A stretch of DNA of 64,000 bases, from positions 1,003,001 to 1,067,000 of the forward strand of contig NZ_JAGYPJ010000001.1 of the NCBI RefSeq assembly GCF_018343695.1, read 5' to 3'. Below are positions 18,129-27,403 of the stretch, piece after piece; position 1 is the first letter of the stretch; every line of letters starts with the position of its first letter. This DNA comes from Lederbergia citrisecunda. GTDB taxonomy: Bacteria; Bacillota; Bacilli; Bacillales; Bacillaceae_C. Both the position numbers and the translations under genes were made by a program. The notes below the pieces were generated by a model. That model had not been told where the DNA came from. It worked only from the letters and a program-made list of their open reading frames with translations, and did not search any database.

Positions 18129-18260
18129 TAACATGTATATTTTACATTTTTTTCGCATGAAATTTTTGAGCTTGGCTCTGTATATTGAAACCTATGTAAC
18201 AATGTACCAGCCGACATGTTAAAAACATGATACAAGTTAATAGCAAGAGGGGGTGAATTT

Positions 18261-19823
18261 ATGGATATTATCATAATCATCATCTCCAGTTTGCTTAGCC
18301 TTATCGTCGGTGTAGTTGTTGGCTATTTCATCTTTAAAACATTTGCTCAAGCAAAAATAGCAGGAGCTAGAGGATCTGCAGAGTTGATAGTGGAAGACGC
18401 AAAACGCGAAGCAGAATCTATGAAAAAAGAGGCCCTGCTAGAGGCGAAGGATGAAAATCATAAACTTCGAACTGAAACTGAACGTGAACTTCGGGATAGA
18501 AGAACCGAATTGCAAAAACAAGAAAATCGCTTATTGCAAAAGGAGGAGAACCTCGACCGGAAAGACGAAACTCTTGACAAGCGAGAAAATATGCTTGAAA
18601 AGAAAGAGGAATCTCTTAATGAAAGACAACAACATATTGAAGAGATGGAAAGCAAAGTGGATGAGATGATCCGCAAGCAGAAAAGTGAGCTAGAACGCAT
18701 TTCAGGCTTGACTCGTGATGAGGCAAAATCGATTATTTTATCGGGTGTCGAAAAGGAATTAGCTCATGAATCGGCGCTTATGATAAAAGAAAGTGAAATG
18801 CGTGCGAAGGAAGAAGCGGATAAGAAAGCTAAGAATATTCTTTCCCTTGCCATTCAGCGTTGTGCAGCAGAGCATGTTGCGGAAACAACTGTATCCGTAG
18901 TGAATCTGCCTAACGATGAAATGAAAGGCCGAATTATTGGTCGTGAAGGCCGAAATATTCGGACACTTGAAACATTGACAGGGATAGATCTCATCATAGA
19001 TGATACACCAGAAGCTGTCATTCTTTCCGGTTTTGACCCGATTAGGCGTGAAACTGCTCGAATTGCATTGGAGAAGCTTGTTCAAGACGGCCGTATCCAT
19101 CCAGCACGCATTGAAGAAATGGTGGATAAAGCAAGACGGGAAGTAGATGAACACATTCGTGAGATCGGTGAACAAACGACTTTTGAAGTAGGAGTTCATG
19201 GGTTGCATCCTGATTTGATCAAAATTCTCGGACGCCTGAAATACCGGACAAGCTATGGGCAAAATGTTCTGAAGCATTCCATGGAAGTAGCATTCCTATC
19301 GGGACTTCTTGCAGCTGAATTGGGAGAGGACGAAACACTTGCCCGCCGCGCAGGACTGCTCCATGATATCGGTAAAGCGATCGACCATGAAGTAGAAGGA
19401 AGCCATGTTGAAATTGGTATTGAGCTTGCTACGAAGTATAAAGAGCATGCTGTCGTCATTAATAGTATCGCTTCTCACCATGGTGACACTGAGCCTACAT
19501 CCATTATTGCAGTTCTTGTAGCTGCAGCAGATGCTTTATCAGCTGCTCGACCAGGCGCGAGAAGTGAGACATTAGAAAATTATATTAGACGCCTTGAAAA
19601 ATTGGAGGAAATCTCCGAGTCTTATGAAGGAGTCGAAAAGTCTTTTGCCATCCAAGCTGGTAGAGAAGTTCGCATTATCGTAAAACCGGAACAAATCAAT
19701 GATTTGGAAGCACATAGACTTGCACGCGATATCCGTAAAAGAATTGAGGATGACCTCGATTATCCTGGTCATATCAAAGTTACAGTCATTCGCGAAACAA
19801 GAGCTGTTGAATATGCAAAATAA
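18261..19823 (+). CDS. rny: Ribonuclease Y
   Basis: Membrane-anchored endoribonuclease that starts decay of many mRNAs and riboswitch leaders. 520 codons, the family length. N-terminal membrane helix (3-25), long charged coiled coil (about 30-200), KH RNA-binding domain ([19 protein letters not shown], near 215-240) and HD phosphohydrolase domain with His368-Asp369 in LLHDIGK, the same numbering as the B. subtilis catalytic pair. AGAGGGGGTG precedes the ATG. Strong promoter upstream and terminator downstream make it a single unit ahead of ymdB. RicA, encoded at 23.2 kb, belongs to a complex that helps RNase Y. Confidence 0.97.
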   Translation: MDIIIIIISSLLSLIVGVVVGYFIFKTFAQAKIAGARGSAELIVEDAKREAESMKKEALLEAKDENHKLRTETERELRDRRTELQKQENRLLQKEENLDRKDETLDKRENMLEKKEESLNERQQHIEEMESKVDEMIRKQKSELERISGLTRDEAKSIILSGVEKELAHESALMIKESEMRAKEEADKKAKNILSLAIQRCAAEHVAETTVSVVNLPNDEMKGRIIGREGRNIRTLETLTGIDLIIDDTPEAVILSGFDPIRRETARIALEKLVQDGRIHPARIEEMVDKARREVDEHIREIGEQTTFEVGVHGLHPDLIKILGRLKYRTSYGQNVLKHSMEVAFLSGLLAAELGEDETLARRAGLLHDIGKAIDHEVEGSHVEIGIELATKYKEHAVVINSIASHHGDTEPTSIIAVLVAAADALSAARPGARSETLENYIRRLEKLEEISESYEGVEKSFAIQAGREVRIIVKPEQINDLEAHRLARDIRKRIEDDLDYPGHIKVTVIRETRAVEYAK

Positions 19824-19850
19824 GCAGTGTGTTATCACACTGCTTTTTTG
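19822..19850 (+). terminator. Intrinsic terminator after rny
   Basis: AGCAGTGTG (19823-19831) pairs with CACACTGCT (19836-19844), loop TTAT, then TTTTT. Confidence 0.92.
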
Positions 19851-19905
19851 TGCCTATGATGATAAAATAAAGATTGTATGAACTTAAGTTAGAAAGGGAT
19901 TTATT

Positions 19906-20706
19906 ATGGATATATTATTTGTTGGCGATGTAGTTGGATCACCTGGTAGGGAGATGATAAAAGATTATCTCCCAATGTTAAAAAGAAAATATCGACCACA
20001 TTTAACAATCGTGAATGGAGAAAATGCAGCAGGTGGAAGAGGGATCACGGAGCAAATTTATAAACAATTTTTAGAAGCAGGGGCAAATGTCGTCACTCTC
20101 GGAAATCATGCGTGGGATAACAAGGACATTTTTGAATTTATCGATACAGCAAAATATTTAGTAAGACCAGCCAATTTTCCTGAAAGTACTCCCGGGAATG
20201 GTTTAGTTTTTATAAGAATAAATTCTCTAGAGGTCGCCGTCATAAACCTGCAAGGAAGAACCTTTATGCCTCCACTTGATTGCCCATTTAAAAAAGCGGA
20301 TGAACTTATTGCGCTAGCAAAAAAGCGAACAAATATAATATTCGTTGACTTCCATGCTGAAGCGACAAGTGAAAAGCAAGCAATGGGATGGTATTTAGAC
20401 GGAAAAGTGTCAGCGGTAATTGGTACTCATACACATGTTCAAACAGCAGACAATCGTATTCTCCCAAATGGGACTGCATACATGACAGATGTTGGGATGA
20501 CAGGACCATATGACGGAATACTTGGAATGGAAAAAGAAGCAGTTATAAAAAAATTCCTTACAGCACTTCCTGCTCGTTTTGAAGTACCTAAAAGCGGAAG
20601 GAAACAACTTAGCGCATGCTTAATTAATGTAGACAATCAATCTGGGATGGCCATGCGCATAAAACCTATTTTAATAAATGATGATCAACCAATGCAGTTT
20701 GAATAA
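19906..20706 (+). CDS. ymdB: YmdB metallophosphoesterase
   Basis: Phosphodiesterase with a binuclear metal centre; in B. subtilis YmdB hydrolyses 2',3'-cyclic nucleotides and affects biofilm and nanotube formation. 266 codons. Metal-site motifs in order: DILFVGDVVG (Asp near 8), NGENAAGG, LGNHAWDN, DFHAEAT and GTHTHVQTAD. AGAAAGGGA precedes the ATG. Gene order rny-ymdB-spoVS is conserved. No separate strong promoter is obvious, so some expression may come from rny readthrough. Confidence 0.93.
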   Translation: MDILFVGDVVGSPGREMIKDYLPMLKRKYRPHLTIVNGENAAGGRGITEQIYKQFLEAGANVVTLGNHAWDNKDIFEFIDTAKYLVRPANFPESTPGNGLVFIRINSLEVAVINLQGRTFMPPLDCPFKKADELIALAKKRTNIIFVDFHAEATSEKQAMGWYLDGKVSAVIGTHTHVQTADNRILPNGTAYMTDVGMTGPYDGILGMEKEAVIKKFLTALPARFEVPKSGRKQLSACLINVDNQSGMAMRIKPILINDDQPMQFE

Positions 20707-20746
20707 ATACTAATCTTGTTTCTCTTGTCATGTGTTTTGGACAAAC

Positions 20747-20776
20747 CGGAATAGTTCATAAATTACCTGAATATAG
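20747..20776 (+). promoter_or_regulatory. Candidate sigma-H promoter of spoVS
   Basis: GGAATA (20748-20753) and GAATAT (20769-20774) fit the sigma-H boxes (AGGAWWW and GAATWW), with spacing one base longer than in the known promoter I compared. spoVS is sigma-H dependent in B. subtilis. Confidence 0.35.
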
Positions 20777-20851
20777 TAACAATGGAAAGGTAAACTGCGA
20801 TTGACAGTGACAAGGCAATCGTTATGGGGAAATGACAAGGAGGAACAAGAA

Positions 20852-21112
20852 ATGGAAATATTAAAAGTTTCAGCAAAATCTAACCCAAATTCCGTGGCGG
20901 GCGCGCTGGCAGGTGTTCTCCGAGAAAGAGGCAACGCAGAAATTCAAGCGATTGGGGCAGGGGCATTGAATCAAGCAGTGAAGGCAGTAGCGATTGCAAG
21001 GGGATTTGTCGCCCCAGGTGGTGTTGACTTAATTTGTATACCTGCTTTTACAGATATCATGATTGATGGAGAAGAAAGAACGGCAATTAAGCTCATTGTC
21101 GAACCTAGATAA
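20852..21112 (+). CDS. spoVS: Stage V sporulation protein S
   Basis: Small Alba-like nucleic-acid-binding protein needed for normal spore coat assembly and sporulation progress. 86 codons, exactly the usual size, and strongly conserved (MEILKVSAKSNPNSVAGALAG). The start at 20852 lies 8 bases after AAGGAGG (20837-20843); an in-frame upstream ATG at 20801 would run through this ribosome site and is rejected. No terminator follows closely; the first strong hairpin is 200 bases downstream. tdh and kbl, which follow spoVS in B. subtilis, are absent. Confidence 0.96.
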   Translation: MEILKVSAKSNPNSVAGALAGVLRERGNAEIQAIGAGALNQAVKAVAIARGFVAPGGVDLICIPAFTDIMIDGEERTAIKLIVEPR

Positions 21113-21504
21113 AGAAAAAATGCGAAGGCGTCTGTTCTTCGAAGTACACGGCTACAGGCAATGGAAGTATAGACGTTGAAACACCCAGTGTTTTTAGTTG
21201 GCGATCCTTATTCGTTCTTTATCTTTACTTGGGGTTGATACTAAAAGTTTGTACGTGGCTGTCTGCACTAAAAGTAAACTTAAAGTGTACTGGCAAAGCA
21301 AAAATGCAAAATCGGACTTGATTGCCTTTATCGCAATCAAGTCTTTTCGAATTTTATGCAACAAAAGTTTCCTTATGTTGTATTCAAAAATAAAAGGCTA
21401 TATACTAGTAGAATGGATACATTTAAGAGAAACACATTTTCGTTCAGAGAAAAGAAAAAATGAACATTTTTAAGGCCAATATTTTTGAATAAAGCTTTCA
21501 CTAG
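21113..21504. other. Gap between spoVS and miaB without a recognised gene
   Basis: The only open frame (21198-21473, 91 codons) begins without a ribosome site, runs straight through a strong terminator hairpin, and shows no family features, so I do not call it. The stretch may be the remains of lost tdh-kbl DNA or a long spoVS 3' region. Confidence 0.4.
21314..21350 (+). terminator. Strong terminator 200 bases after spoVS
   Basis: GACTTGATTGC (21315-21325) pairs perfectly with GCAATCAAGTC (21333-21343), followed by TTTT. It ends either a long spoVS 3' untranslated region or an unannotated small RNA. Confidence 0.85.
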
Positions 21505-21641
21505 CTAGCTCCAGCGCCTATCGACTAGCAAACTTCCACTGTGATAAGTTAACATCGACTAGTTCAATGTCGTGTATCCTTTATCCTTAAGGCATAGGAC
21601 ACGAAGTTTGTACGACAATGGAAAAGGCGCTTGCGCTTTTC
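21505..21641. repeat. Bacillaceae intergenic repeat of the CTCCAGCGCC...GGCGCTTGCGC type
   Basis: Begins TAGCTCCAGCGCCTAT and ends AAAAGGCGCTTGCGCTTTTCT split over 21621-21641, the hallmark ends of a repeat family I know from many Bacillus-group genomes. An imperfect palindrome (TCGTGT...ACACGA, about 21570-21604) forms its middle. It lies directly ahead of miaB, ending 35 bases before the start. Confidence 0.7.
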
Positions 21642-21676
21642 TAAATGATTTTGTTATAAGAAGAAAGGGGATTTTC

Positions 21677-23221
21677 ATGAACGAGAAACAACGTTTAGAG
21701 AGTCAACAAATCAATCAATCAAACAATCCATCCCCGAAAAAGGAAAAGGATTATAGTCAATATTTTCAATCAGTATACATTCCTCCTTCCATGAAGGATG
21801 CAAGACGGCGTGGAAGAGAGGAGATTAATTACAATATTGATTTTGAAATAGATGAAAAGTATGAAGGTATGGGCACGGGCAGAAAATTTTATATTCGCAC
21901 TTACGGCTGCCAAATGAATGAACATGATACAGAAGTTATGGCAGGAATCTTCATGGGTTTAGGGTATGAAGCTACCGACACAGTCGAAGATGCGGATGTC
22001 ATTCTGCTTAATACTTGTGCCATCAGGGAAAATGCTGAGAATAAAGTATTCGGTGAACTTGGCCATTTGAAATCTTTAAAATTAGAGAAACCGGATTTAC
22101 TATTAGGTGTTTGTGGATGTATGTCGCAGCAAGAGTCTGTTGTCAACAGAATACTAGAAAAGCACCAATTTGTTGATATGATTTTCGGAACACATAATAT
22201 CCATCGTCTTCCAGAAATTTTACATGAAGCGTATATGTCAAAGGAAATGGTTATTGAAGTGTGGTCCAAAGAAGGAGACGTCATTGAAAATTTACCGAAA
22301 GTCCGTAGAGGTAATATTAAGGCTTGGGTAAATATTATGTACGGCTGTGATAAGTTTTGCACGTATTGCATCGTTCCATTTACAAGAGGGAAAGAGCGAA
22401 GCAGACGACCAGAAGAAATTATCCAAGAGGTTCGCCAATTAGCGGCTCACGGTTATAAAGAAATTACCCTACTGGGACAAAATGTGAATGCGTATGGAAA
22501 AGATTTTAAAGATCTCGATTACCGATTTGGGGATTTAATGGAAGATTTAAGTAAAATCAATATTCCAAGAGTCCGCTTTACGACAAGTCATCCTCGTGAT
22601 TTTGATGATCATTTAATAGAAGTGCTTGCTAAAAGAGGAAATATGGTTGAGCATATCCATCTACCTGTTCAATCCGGTTCGAGTGATATATTAAAAATCA
22701 TGGGACGCAAGTATACGCGAGAGCAGTATCTTGAACTAGTAAGAAAAATTAAAGTTGCCATTCCAGATGTTTCACTTTCAACAGATATTATTGTCGGGTT
22801 TCCAAATGAAACAGATGAACAATTTGAAGAAACGATGTCTCTATACCGTGAAGTAGGCTTTGAAATAGCGTATACGTTTATCTATTCACCTAGAGAAGAT
22901 ACTCCTGCAGCAAAAATGAAGGATAATGTTCCGATGGAAGTGAAAAAAGCACGTCTACAACGTTTAAATGAGCTTGTAAATCAATTGTCTCGTGAAGCGA
23001 TGAAAAAATATGAAGGTGAAATTGTAGAAGTACTCGTTGAGGGAGAAAGTAAAAATAATCCAGAAATTCTTTCAGGCTATACTAGAAAAAACAAGCTTGT
23101 TAATTTTAAAGGACCAAAATCTGTAATCGGCCATTTAGTTAAAGTTAAGATCAATGAATGTAAAACATGGACATTAGATGGCGAAATAGTAGAAGAACTC
23201 GAATCAGTTGAGGTGATATAA
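21677..23221 (+). CDS. miaB: tRNA-2-methylthio-N6-dimethylallyladenosine synthase MiaB
   Basis: Radical SAM methylthiotransferase that adds the 2-methylthio group to i6A37 of tRNA; its substrate is made by MiaA, also in this window. 514 codons from the ATG at 21677 (AAAGGGGA upstream); an in-frame extension to 21572 lies within the repeat and is rejected. Parts: a variable N-terminal extension (about 65 residues) as in the Bacillus protein, UPF0004 domain with Cys78, Cys114 and Cys148 for the auxiliary cluster, radical SAM CxxxCxxC at Cys224/228/231 (CDKFCTYC), and a C-terminal TRAM domain. One base separates its stop from ricA. Confidence 0.96.
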   Translation: MNEKQRLESQQINQSNNPSPKKEKDYSQYFQSVYIPPSMKDARRRGREEINYNIDFEIDEKYEGMGTGRKFYIRTYGCQMNEHDTEVMAGIFMGLGYEATDTVEDADVILLNTCAIRENAENKVFGELGHLKSLKLEKPDLLLGVCGCMSQQESVVNRILEKHQFVDMIFGTHNIHRLPEILHEAYMSKEMVIEVWSKEGDVIENLPKVRRGNIKAWVNIMYGCDKFCTYCIVPFTRGKERSRRPEEIIQEVRQLAAHGYKEITLLGQNVNAYGKDFKDLDYRFGDLMEDLSKINIPRVRFTTSHPRDFDDHLIEVLAKRGNMVEHIHLPVQSGSSDILKIMGRKYTREQYLELVRKIKVAIPDVSLSTDIIVGFPNETDEQFEETMSLYREVGFEIAYTFIYSPREDTPAAKMKDNVPMEVKKARLQRLNELVNQLSREAMKKYEGEIVEVLVEGESKNNPEILSGYTRKNKLVNFKGPKSVIGHLVKVKINECKTWTLDGEIVEELESVEVI

Positions 23222-23222
23222 C

Positions 23223-23651
23223 ATGGGGAAATACACGAAAGATGATATATTGAAACAAGCCCATGAATTGGCAAAAATGATTGCAGAAACGGAAGAGGTT
23301 GATTTTTTTAAGCGGGCTGAAGCTCAAATTAATGAAAACCAAACCGTTCGAGAAATGATAGCCAGCATTAAAAGTCTACAAAAACAAGCTATCAATTTTC
23401 AACACTACGGGAAAGAAAGAGCATTGCAATTAACAGAAGAAAAACTTGAAAAGCTAGAAGCGGAGATAGACGAAATACCAATTGTACAGGAATTTAAACA
23501 ATCACAAATTGATGTAAATGAGTTGCTACAAATGGTTTCATCCGCCATATCTAATAAAGTGACAGATGAGATCTTGATTTCCACTGGCGGTGACTTGCTT
23601 ACTGGAGAAACAGGATCAAAAATAAAATATAGTGAATCAAGCTGTTCATAA
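23223..23651 (+). CDS. ricA: RicA (YmcA), RNase Y accessory/developmental regulator
   Basis: Small helical protein that forms a complex with RicF and RicT. In B. subtilis the complex is needed for competence, biofilm and sporulation and helps RNase Y mature operon mRNAs. 142 codons; YlbF/YmcA family, rich in charged heptads, with SETEEVDFF-like N-terminal region (here AETEEVDFFKRAEAQIN). The single cysteine near the end (SSCS) corresponds to a cysteine I recall as an iron-sulfur ligand in RicA. Starts one base after the miaB stop. Terminator follows. Confidence 0.92.
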   Translation: MGKYTKDDILKQAHELAKMIAETEEVDFFKRAEAQINENQTVREMIASIKSLQKQAINFQHYGKERALQLTEEKLEKLEAEIDEIPIVQEFKQSQIDVNELLQMVSSAISNKVTDEILISTGGDLLTGETGSKIKYSESSCS

Positions 23652-23658
23652 GATTATA

Positions 23659-23692
23659 GGCCATTATCCAATTTGGATAATGGCTTATTTTG
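23659..23692 (+). terminator. Intrinsic terminator after ricA
   Basis: GCCATTATCC (23660-23669) pairs perfectly with GGATAATGGC (23675-23684), loop AATTT, then a T-rich tail. Confidence 0.92.
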
Positions 23693-23794
23693 TTTTGGAT
23701 AACTTTTAATTAGTGGGGGACAGGAATTATCGCATTTTAATGAGCCCAAATCATTGAAATAAGCACTAGATCTTAAACAAAATCCATCGCTTTA

Positions 23795-23871
23795 CATACA
23801 ATATCGTAGATAGACCTAGTGAATAAGCCTTCACGTAATAAGCACATTCGTCTAGAGAAATGCATACGATG
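23795..23871 (+). promoter_or_regulatory. Candidate sigma-E and sigma-K promoters of cotE
   Basis: CATACAAT at 23795-23802 is a perfect sigma-E -10; its -35 is weak. CATACGATG at 23863-23871 fits the sigma-K -10 (CATANNNTA), with GCAC about 17 bases upstream as the sigma-K -35. cotE has one promoter of each kind in B. subtilis, and the spacing here suggests the same arrangement. Confidence 0.55.
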
Positions 23872-23902
23872 AAGGGAAAATGAATGAGGAGGGTTCGCTC
23901 GA

Positions 23903-24460
23903 ATGGCAGAATATAGAGAAATAATAACAAAAGCGGTCGTGGCGAAAGGAAAGAAATATACAAATTCCAACAATGCGATTACGCCGCAGCATCATCCTTC
24001 GAGCATTTTAGGCTGCTGGATTATCAATCATAAATATGAAGCGCGCAAAATCGGCAAAAAAGTCGAGGTAAGCGGTTCTTTTGATATGAATGTTTGGTAT
24101 TCCCACCATGATAACACAAAAACATCAGTAGCAACGGAGAGAGTCGAGTATAAAGATGTGATAGACCTGCACTACCAAGACCCAGATTTCTTAGATGATA
24201 AAATAGTGTCGGCTCGAGTTCTCCAACAGCCTAATTGTTTAGAAGCGGTGATTTCTAAAAAAGGAAATAAGATCATCGTAAGCAATGAAAGAGAATTTCT
24301 AGTGGAGGTCATTGGAGAAACAAAAATTGTAGTAAGTGTTCACCCAGAAGAACGCCCAAGTGATGATGATGAAGATGAGGATTGGACAGAAGAACTAACC
24401 GATAACGAATTAGCTGAGGAAATTAATCCAGACTTCCTTGTCGCGAATGAAACAGAATAA
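23903..24460 (+). CDS. cotE: Spore coat morphogenetic protein CotE
   Basis: Directs assembly of the outer spore coat on the forespore surface. 185 codons, near the B. subtilis length, with the conserved start [16 protein letters not shown], the central [15 protein letters not shown] and [12 protein letters not shown] blocks, and an acidic C-terminal tail ([12 protein letters not shown]). GAGGAGGGTTCGCTCG precedes the ATG. The next gene in B. subtilis is mutS; here an 11-kb block intervenes. Confidence 0.96.
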   Translation: MAEYREIITKAVVAKGKKYTNSNNAITPQHHPSSILGCWIINHKYEARKIGKKVEVSGSFDMNVWYSHHDNTKTSVATERVEYKDVIDLHYQDPDFLDDKIVSARVLQQPNCLEAVISKKGNKIIVSNEREFLVEVIGETKIVVSVHPEERPSDDDEDEDWTEELTDNELAEEINPDFLVANETE

Positions 24461-24462
24461 GA

Positions 24463-24492
24463 TCCGGGAAGAGCATCTTCCCGGTTTTTTCT
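24463..24492 (+). terminator. Intrinsic terminator after cotE
   Basis: CCGGGAAGA (24464-24472) pairs with TCTTCCCGG (24476-24484), triloop GCA, followed by TTTTTT. Confidence 0.93.
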
Positions 24493-24510
24493 TTGCCAAC
24501 ATAATGATAG

Positions 24511-24996
24511 TTACACTTTTAAGACCATTCTTACAGTATTAAGAAAATACCCATAAAATTCCTCTGAAAACTCTGAAACGAATTCAAATCCTTTTGCACG
24601 ATAAAATGTTAAGCCAATGCTATTATCTTTTTCCACATTAATATAAATTTCTTTTGCTCCGGCTAAAGTAGTTATCCCCTTTTTTAATAATGCGGTTCCT
24701 ATCCCTTTTCCTTGGTATTCTGGATCTAAATAAATCGCTGTTAACTCCGTTTTTCCATCCTCATTTACAGTAGAAAAATTGGCAAATCCAACTATTTCAC
24801 CATCTACTTCTGATACAAAAATAGTAGAATGTTCTAATCGTCTTTGCAACATTTCATCATTATATGCCGACCTTAAAAACATTTCTTGTATTTCAGTAGG
24901 TATAATACCTCTGTATGTGTCATTCCAACTAATTATAGCGATTTCTTGTATTTTTGAAATATCTTCTTTTTGCATTTCTCGAATTGTAAAATCCAA
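24511..24996 (-). CDS. GNAT family N-acetyltransferase
   Basis: Acetyl-CoA dependent acetyltransferase of unknown substrate. Predicted GNAT fold, with the acetyl-CoA loop YLDPEYQGKGIGTALL (Q/R-x2-G-x-G type) and the late FYRAKGFE strand-helix. The TTG at 24996 has GTGAGG upstream at a good distance and gives 161 codons; the reading frame extends to another TTG at 25017 that lacks a ribosome site. It points opposite to cotE and has the same direction as the pullulanase gene, about 70 bases away, so the two may be co-transcribed. No equivalent is found here in B. subtilis. Confidence 0.82.
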   Translation of the reverse strand: MDFTIREMQKEDISKIQEIAIISWNDTYRGIIPTEIQEMFLRSAYNDEMLQRRLEHSTIFVSEVDGEIVGFANFSTVNEDGKTELTAIYLDPEYQGKGIGTALLKKGITTLAGAKEIYINVEKDNSIGLTFYRAKGFEFVSEFSEEFYGYFLNTVRMVLKV

Positions 24997-25065
24997 TCTT
25001 ATCAGCCTCACATTCAACCAGACATTTTGTAACTATAAAAAGTTGTATTTTCAAGGATGAATCCA

Positions 25066-27162
25066 TTATCGAGATTTTATTAATACAATTAACTCATAAG
25101 GACTAATCAAAAAAAATTCACCATCGACATCGTGATTAGCCCTATTAAAATCATTTGTAGCTATTATTTTCCACAAACCAGGTGAAGGCAATTGCAGTTT
25201 GTAGTTTTCGTTAGTCGGATTAATATAAATAGAAAAATCTTCATCATTCCCGAATAAGATATAGCCGAATATAGGTTTAGGCACATTTAATAAATGGAAT
25301 CTTCTTCTAATCTCTTCTTTCGTCCTTAAACGAAAAACTTCATATTGTCTCCTTATTGCTATTAGATTTCTAATAAAATGAATGTTTGCTTCTTCTTTTT
25401 CTCTTTTCTTCCAATCCAATTGATTGATTGCGTCACCGGAAATATAACTGTTTTCAATGCCTTGTTTTGTTCTAAACCATTCTTGGCCAGCATGAATAAA
25501 TGGTACTCCTTGGCTTAATAATACCATTCCAGTAGCAACTAGATGCATTTTTTTCCTTATTTCATCATCTTCGTGGCCGTTTGTTAATATCAACCTATCC
25601 CAAAGAGTATGATTATCATGACATTCCACATAATTGATAGTTTGCTCTACATTCGATACAAAAGGCTGACCTATTTCTTCTAAAATTGTCCCTGTTACAA
25701 GCTCGGGAAGACGCTCAATGAATCGTCCACCACCATTTACAAAGCCAGTATCTTCTACATTAAATACATTACCTTTTATCGAGTCTCGAAAATAATCATT
25801 GAAAAAACAAATACCTTTTAAGTTATGAGAATTTCTTGAAGTTGCTTTTTTTTCAGGAGGGAGTGAAGTTTCAAGCTCCCAACCTTCCCCTAGGAGTAAT
25901 ATATGGCTTGGTTCTTTTTCACAACGGGTCACGATATCATTCATGGTATCAATATCAATGGCTCCCATTAAGTCAAATCTGAAGCCGGACACTTGATACT
26001 CTGTAAGAAAAAGGTCAATAGAATCAAGAATCAATTTTCGAACCATTTTTCTTTCCGTAGCTAGTTCATTTCCAACTCCAGTGCCATTACTTAAACTCCC
26101 ATCATCGTGATAGCGAAAATAATATCCTGGAACAAGTTTTTCTAAAGGAGATTGTTCCATTATGAATACATGATTAAAAACGACGTCAAGAATGACGGAA
26201 AGGCCTTCTTGATGGATAGTATTAATCATTTTTTTACATTCATTGATCCTAGAAACAGGATCGTGAGGTAAAATAGAATAGCTTCCTTCCAAAGATTGGA
26301 AATATAGTGGATCGTATCCCCAATTATATTGATCCTTTGGTTCTAGTTCGTTTACACGAGCGTAGTCGTTGATAGGCAAAAGTTGAATATGTGTACACCC
26401 TAATTCTTTTATATAAGAAAGTCCTGTGGAATAACCATTTATTGTTGTTGATTCTAATTCACTTAAACCAAGGAATTTCCCTTTATTTACAATGCCGCTA
26501 TCAGAATGAATGGTTGCATCTCGAACGTGTAATTCATAAATAATGGCATCCTGTAAATAATGAATTGAAGGTCTTTTCACTATGATTGGATCCGTTTTGG
26601 AGAAATCAATGACAACTCCTTTTTCGCTATTGGCAAGCATCGATTTAGCATAAGGATCATTCACACGCATTGTTTTGCCATATGCCGTTATTTCATATTC
26701 ATAGGCAAAACCATGACAATTTCCCTCCACTTGACACGTCCATACCCCGTTACTTTGTCGATTTAACTTTTTTGACATATTATTTAAATATAATATTACA
26801 GACGTAGCTAAAGGAGTCCATATTGAAAAATAGGTTACGTCATTGTTGCAATAAACTCCAAGTACTTCTTCAAATGCAGCATACGTCTCATCAAACCATG
26901 GAGTTCGAACAATTCCTCTTGGGTAGACGGGAAATGATTCGTCACCCCAAATTAATGTTAATGTTTCACCCATTGGCAGTATATCTGAAAAACTAAAATT
27001 TACAGCTGATGTGTTCGTTACATTCTCGATTGTTATTGGAAAATATTTATCCTCTTCTTCCCAATAAATGACAGGGGATTTGTTGTCCTTAAGGGATGTA
27101 ATTTTATTTGTTTTTAAAGTTAAAAGATGAAGATCATCTATCCACGCTACATTTGTTTCCAC
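25066..27162 (-). CDS. amyX: Type I pullulanase (glycogen/starch debranching)
   Basis: Hydrolyses alpha-1,6 branch links of glycogen or pullulan. GH13 family, no signal peptide, so probably cytoplasmic and acting on internal glycogen. N-terminal beta domains (CBM48-like, about 100-200), type I pullulanase motif YNWGYDP, then the GH13 regions: DVVFNH, FRFDLMGAID (nucleophile Asp), LLGEGWE (acid Glu) and ECHDNHTLWD. 698 codons from a GTG at 27162, 8 bases after AAGGAG; an in-frame GTG three codons earlier touches the ribosome site. Transcribed away from glgB across a 241-base gap. Together with GlgP it would break down the polymer made by GlgA/GlgB. Confidence 0.93.
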   Translation of the reverse strand: METNVAWIDDLHLLTLKTNKITSLKDNKSPVIYWEEEDKYFPITIENVTNTSAVNFSFSDILPMGETLTLIWGDESFPVYPRGIVRTPWFDETYAAFEEVLGVYCNNDVTYFSIWTPLATSVILYLNNMSKKLNRQSNGVWTCQVEGNCHGFAYEYEITAYGKTMRVNDPYAKSMLANSEKGVVIDFSKTDPIIVKRPSIHYLQDAIIYELHVRDATIHSDSGIVNKGKFLGLSELESTTINGYSTGLSYIKELGCTHIQLLPINDYARVNELEPKDQYNWGYDPLYFQSLEGSYSILPHDPVSRINECKKMINTIHQEGLSVILDVVFNHVFIMEQSPLEKLVPGYYFRYHDDGSLSNGTGVGNELATERKMVRKLILDSIDLFLTEYQVSGFRFDLMGAIDIDTMNDIVTRCEKEPSHILLLGEGWELETSLPPEKKATSRNSHNLKGICFFNDYFRDSIKGNVFNVEDTGFVNGGGRFIERLPELVTGTILEEIGQPFVSNVEQTINYVECHDNHTLWDRLILTNGHEDDEIRKKMHLVATGMVLLSQGVPFIHAGQEWFRTKQGIENSYISGDAINQLDWKKREKEEANIHFIRNLIAIRRQYEVFRLRTKEEIRRRFHLLNVPKPIFGYILFGNDEDFSIYINPTNENYKLQLPSPGLWKIIATNDFNRANHDVDGEFFLISPYELIVLIKSR

Positions 27163-27221
27163 TAAAGACACTCCTTAAAAGCTAGGTATTTGCAGTATAT
27201 GTTTTTATCCTCGTTTACGTA

Positions 27222-27239
27222 ATTCATACGTCTATGAAT
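27222..27239. promoter_or_regulatory. Inverted repeat in the amyX-glgB divergent region
   Basis: ATTCATA (27222-27228) and TATGAAT (27233-27239) form a 7-base palindrome with a 4-base centre in the region that must hold both promoters. It could be an operator; no regulator is assigned. Confidence 0.3.
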
Positions 27240-27364
27240 ATGAATATTACACACTAAAAACATAGTTATATTTAAATAATTTAATCGACAAACCCATACA
27301 TTATTGAATAAAACTCTCAGAGAACTGTCGAAGGAATCTTAGGTAAAACCATTTGATTGTCTCC

Positions 27365-27370
27365 TATAAT
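27365..27370 (+). promoter_or_regulatory. -10 candidate for the glg operon
   Basis: TATAAT at 27365-27370, 34 bases ahead of the glgB start. No sigma-A -35 is visible; CCTATAAT also resembles a sigma-E -10, and the B. subtilis glg operon is sporulation controlled. Type undecided. Confidence 0.35.
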
Positions 27371-27403
27371 AAAGGTGTTATAGCAGTGAAAGGAGCCAGC
27401 ATA

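Noticed and set aside
18759-19277. 172-codon frame on the minus strand within rny
   Set aside because: Shadow of rny, which has full family motifs on the plus strand; no ribosome site.
21198-21473. 91-codon frame between spoVS and miaB
   Set aside because: No ribosome site, crosses a perfect terminator hairpin, and lacks any family feature.
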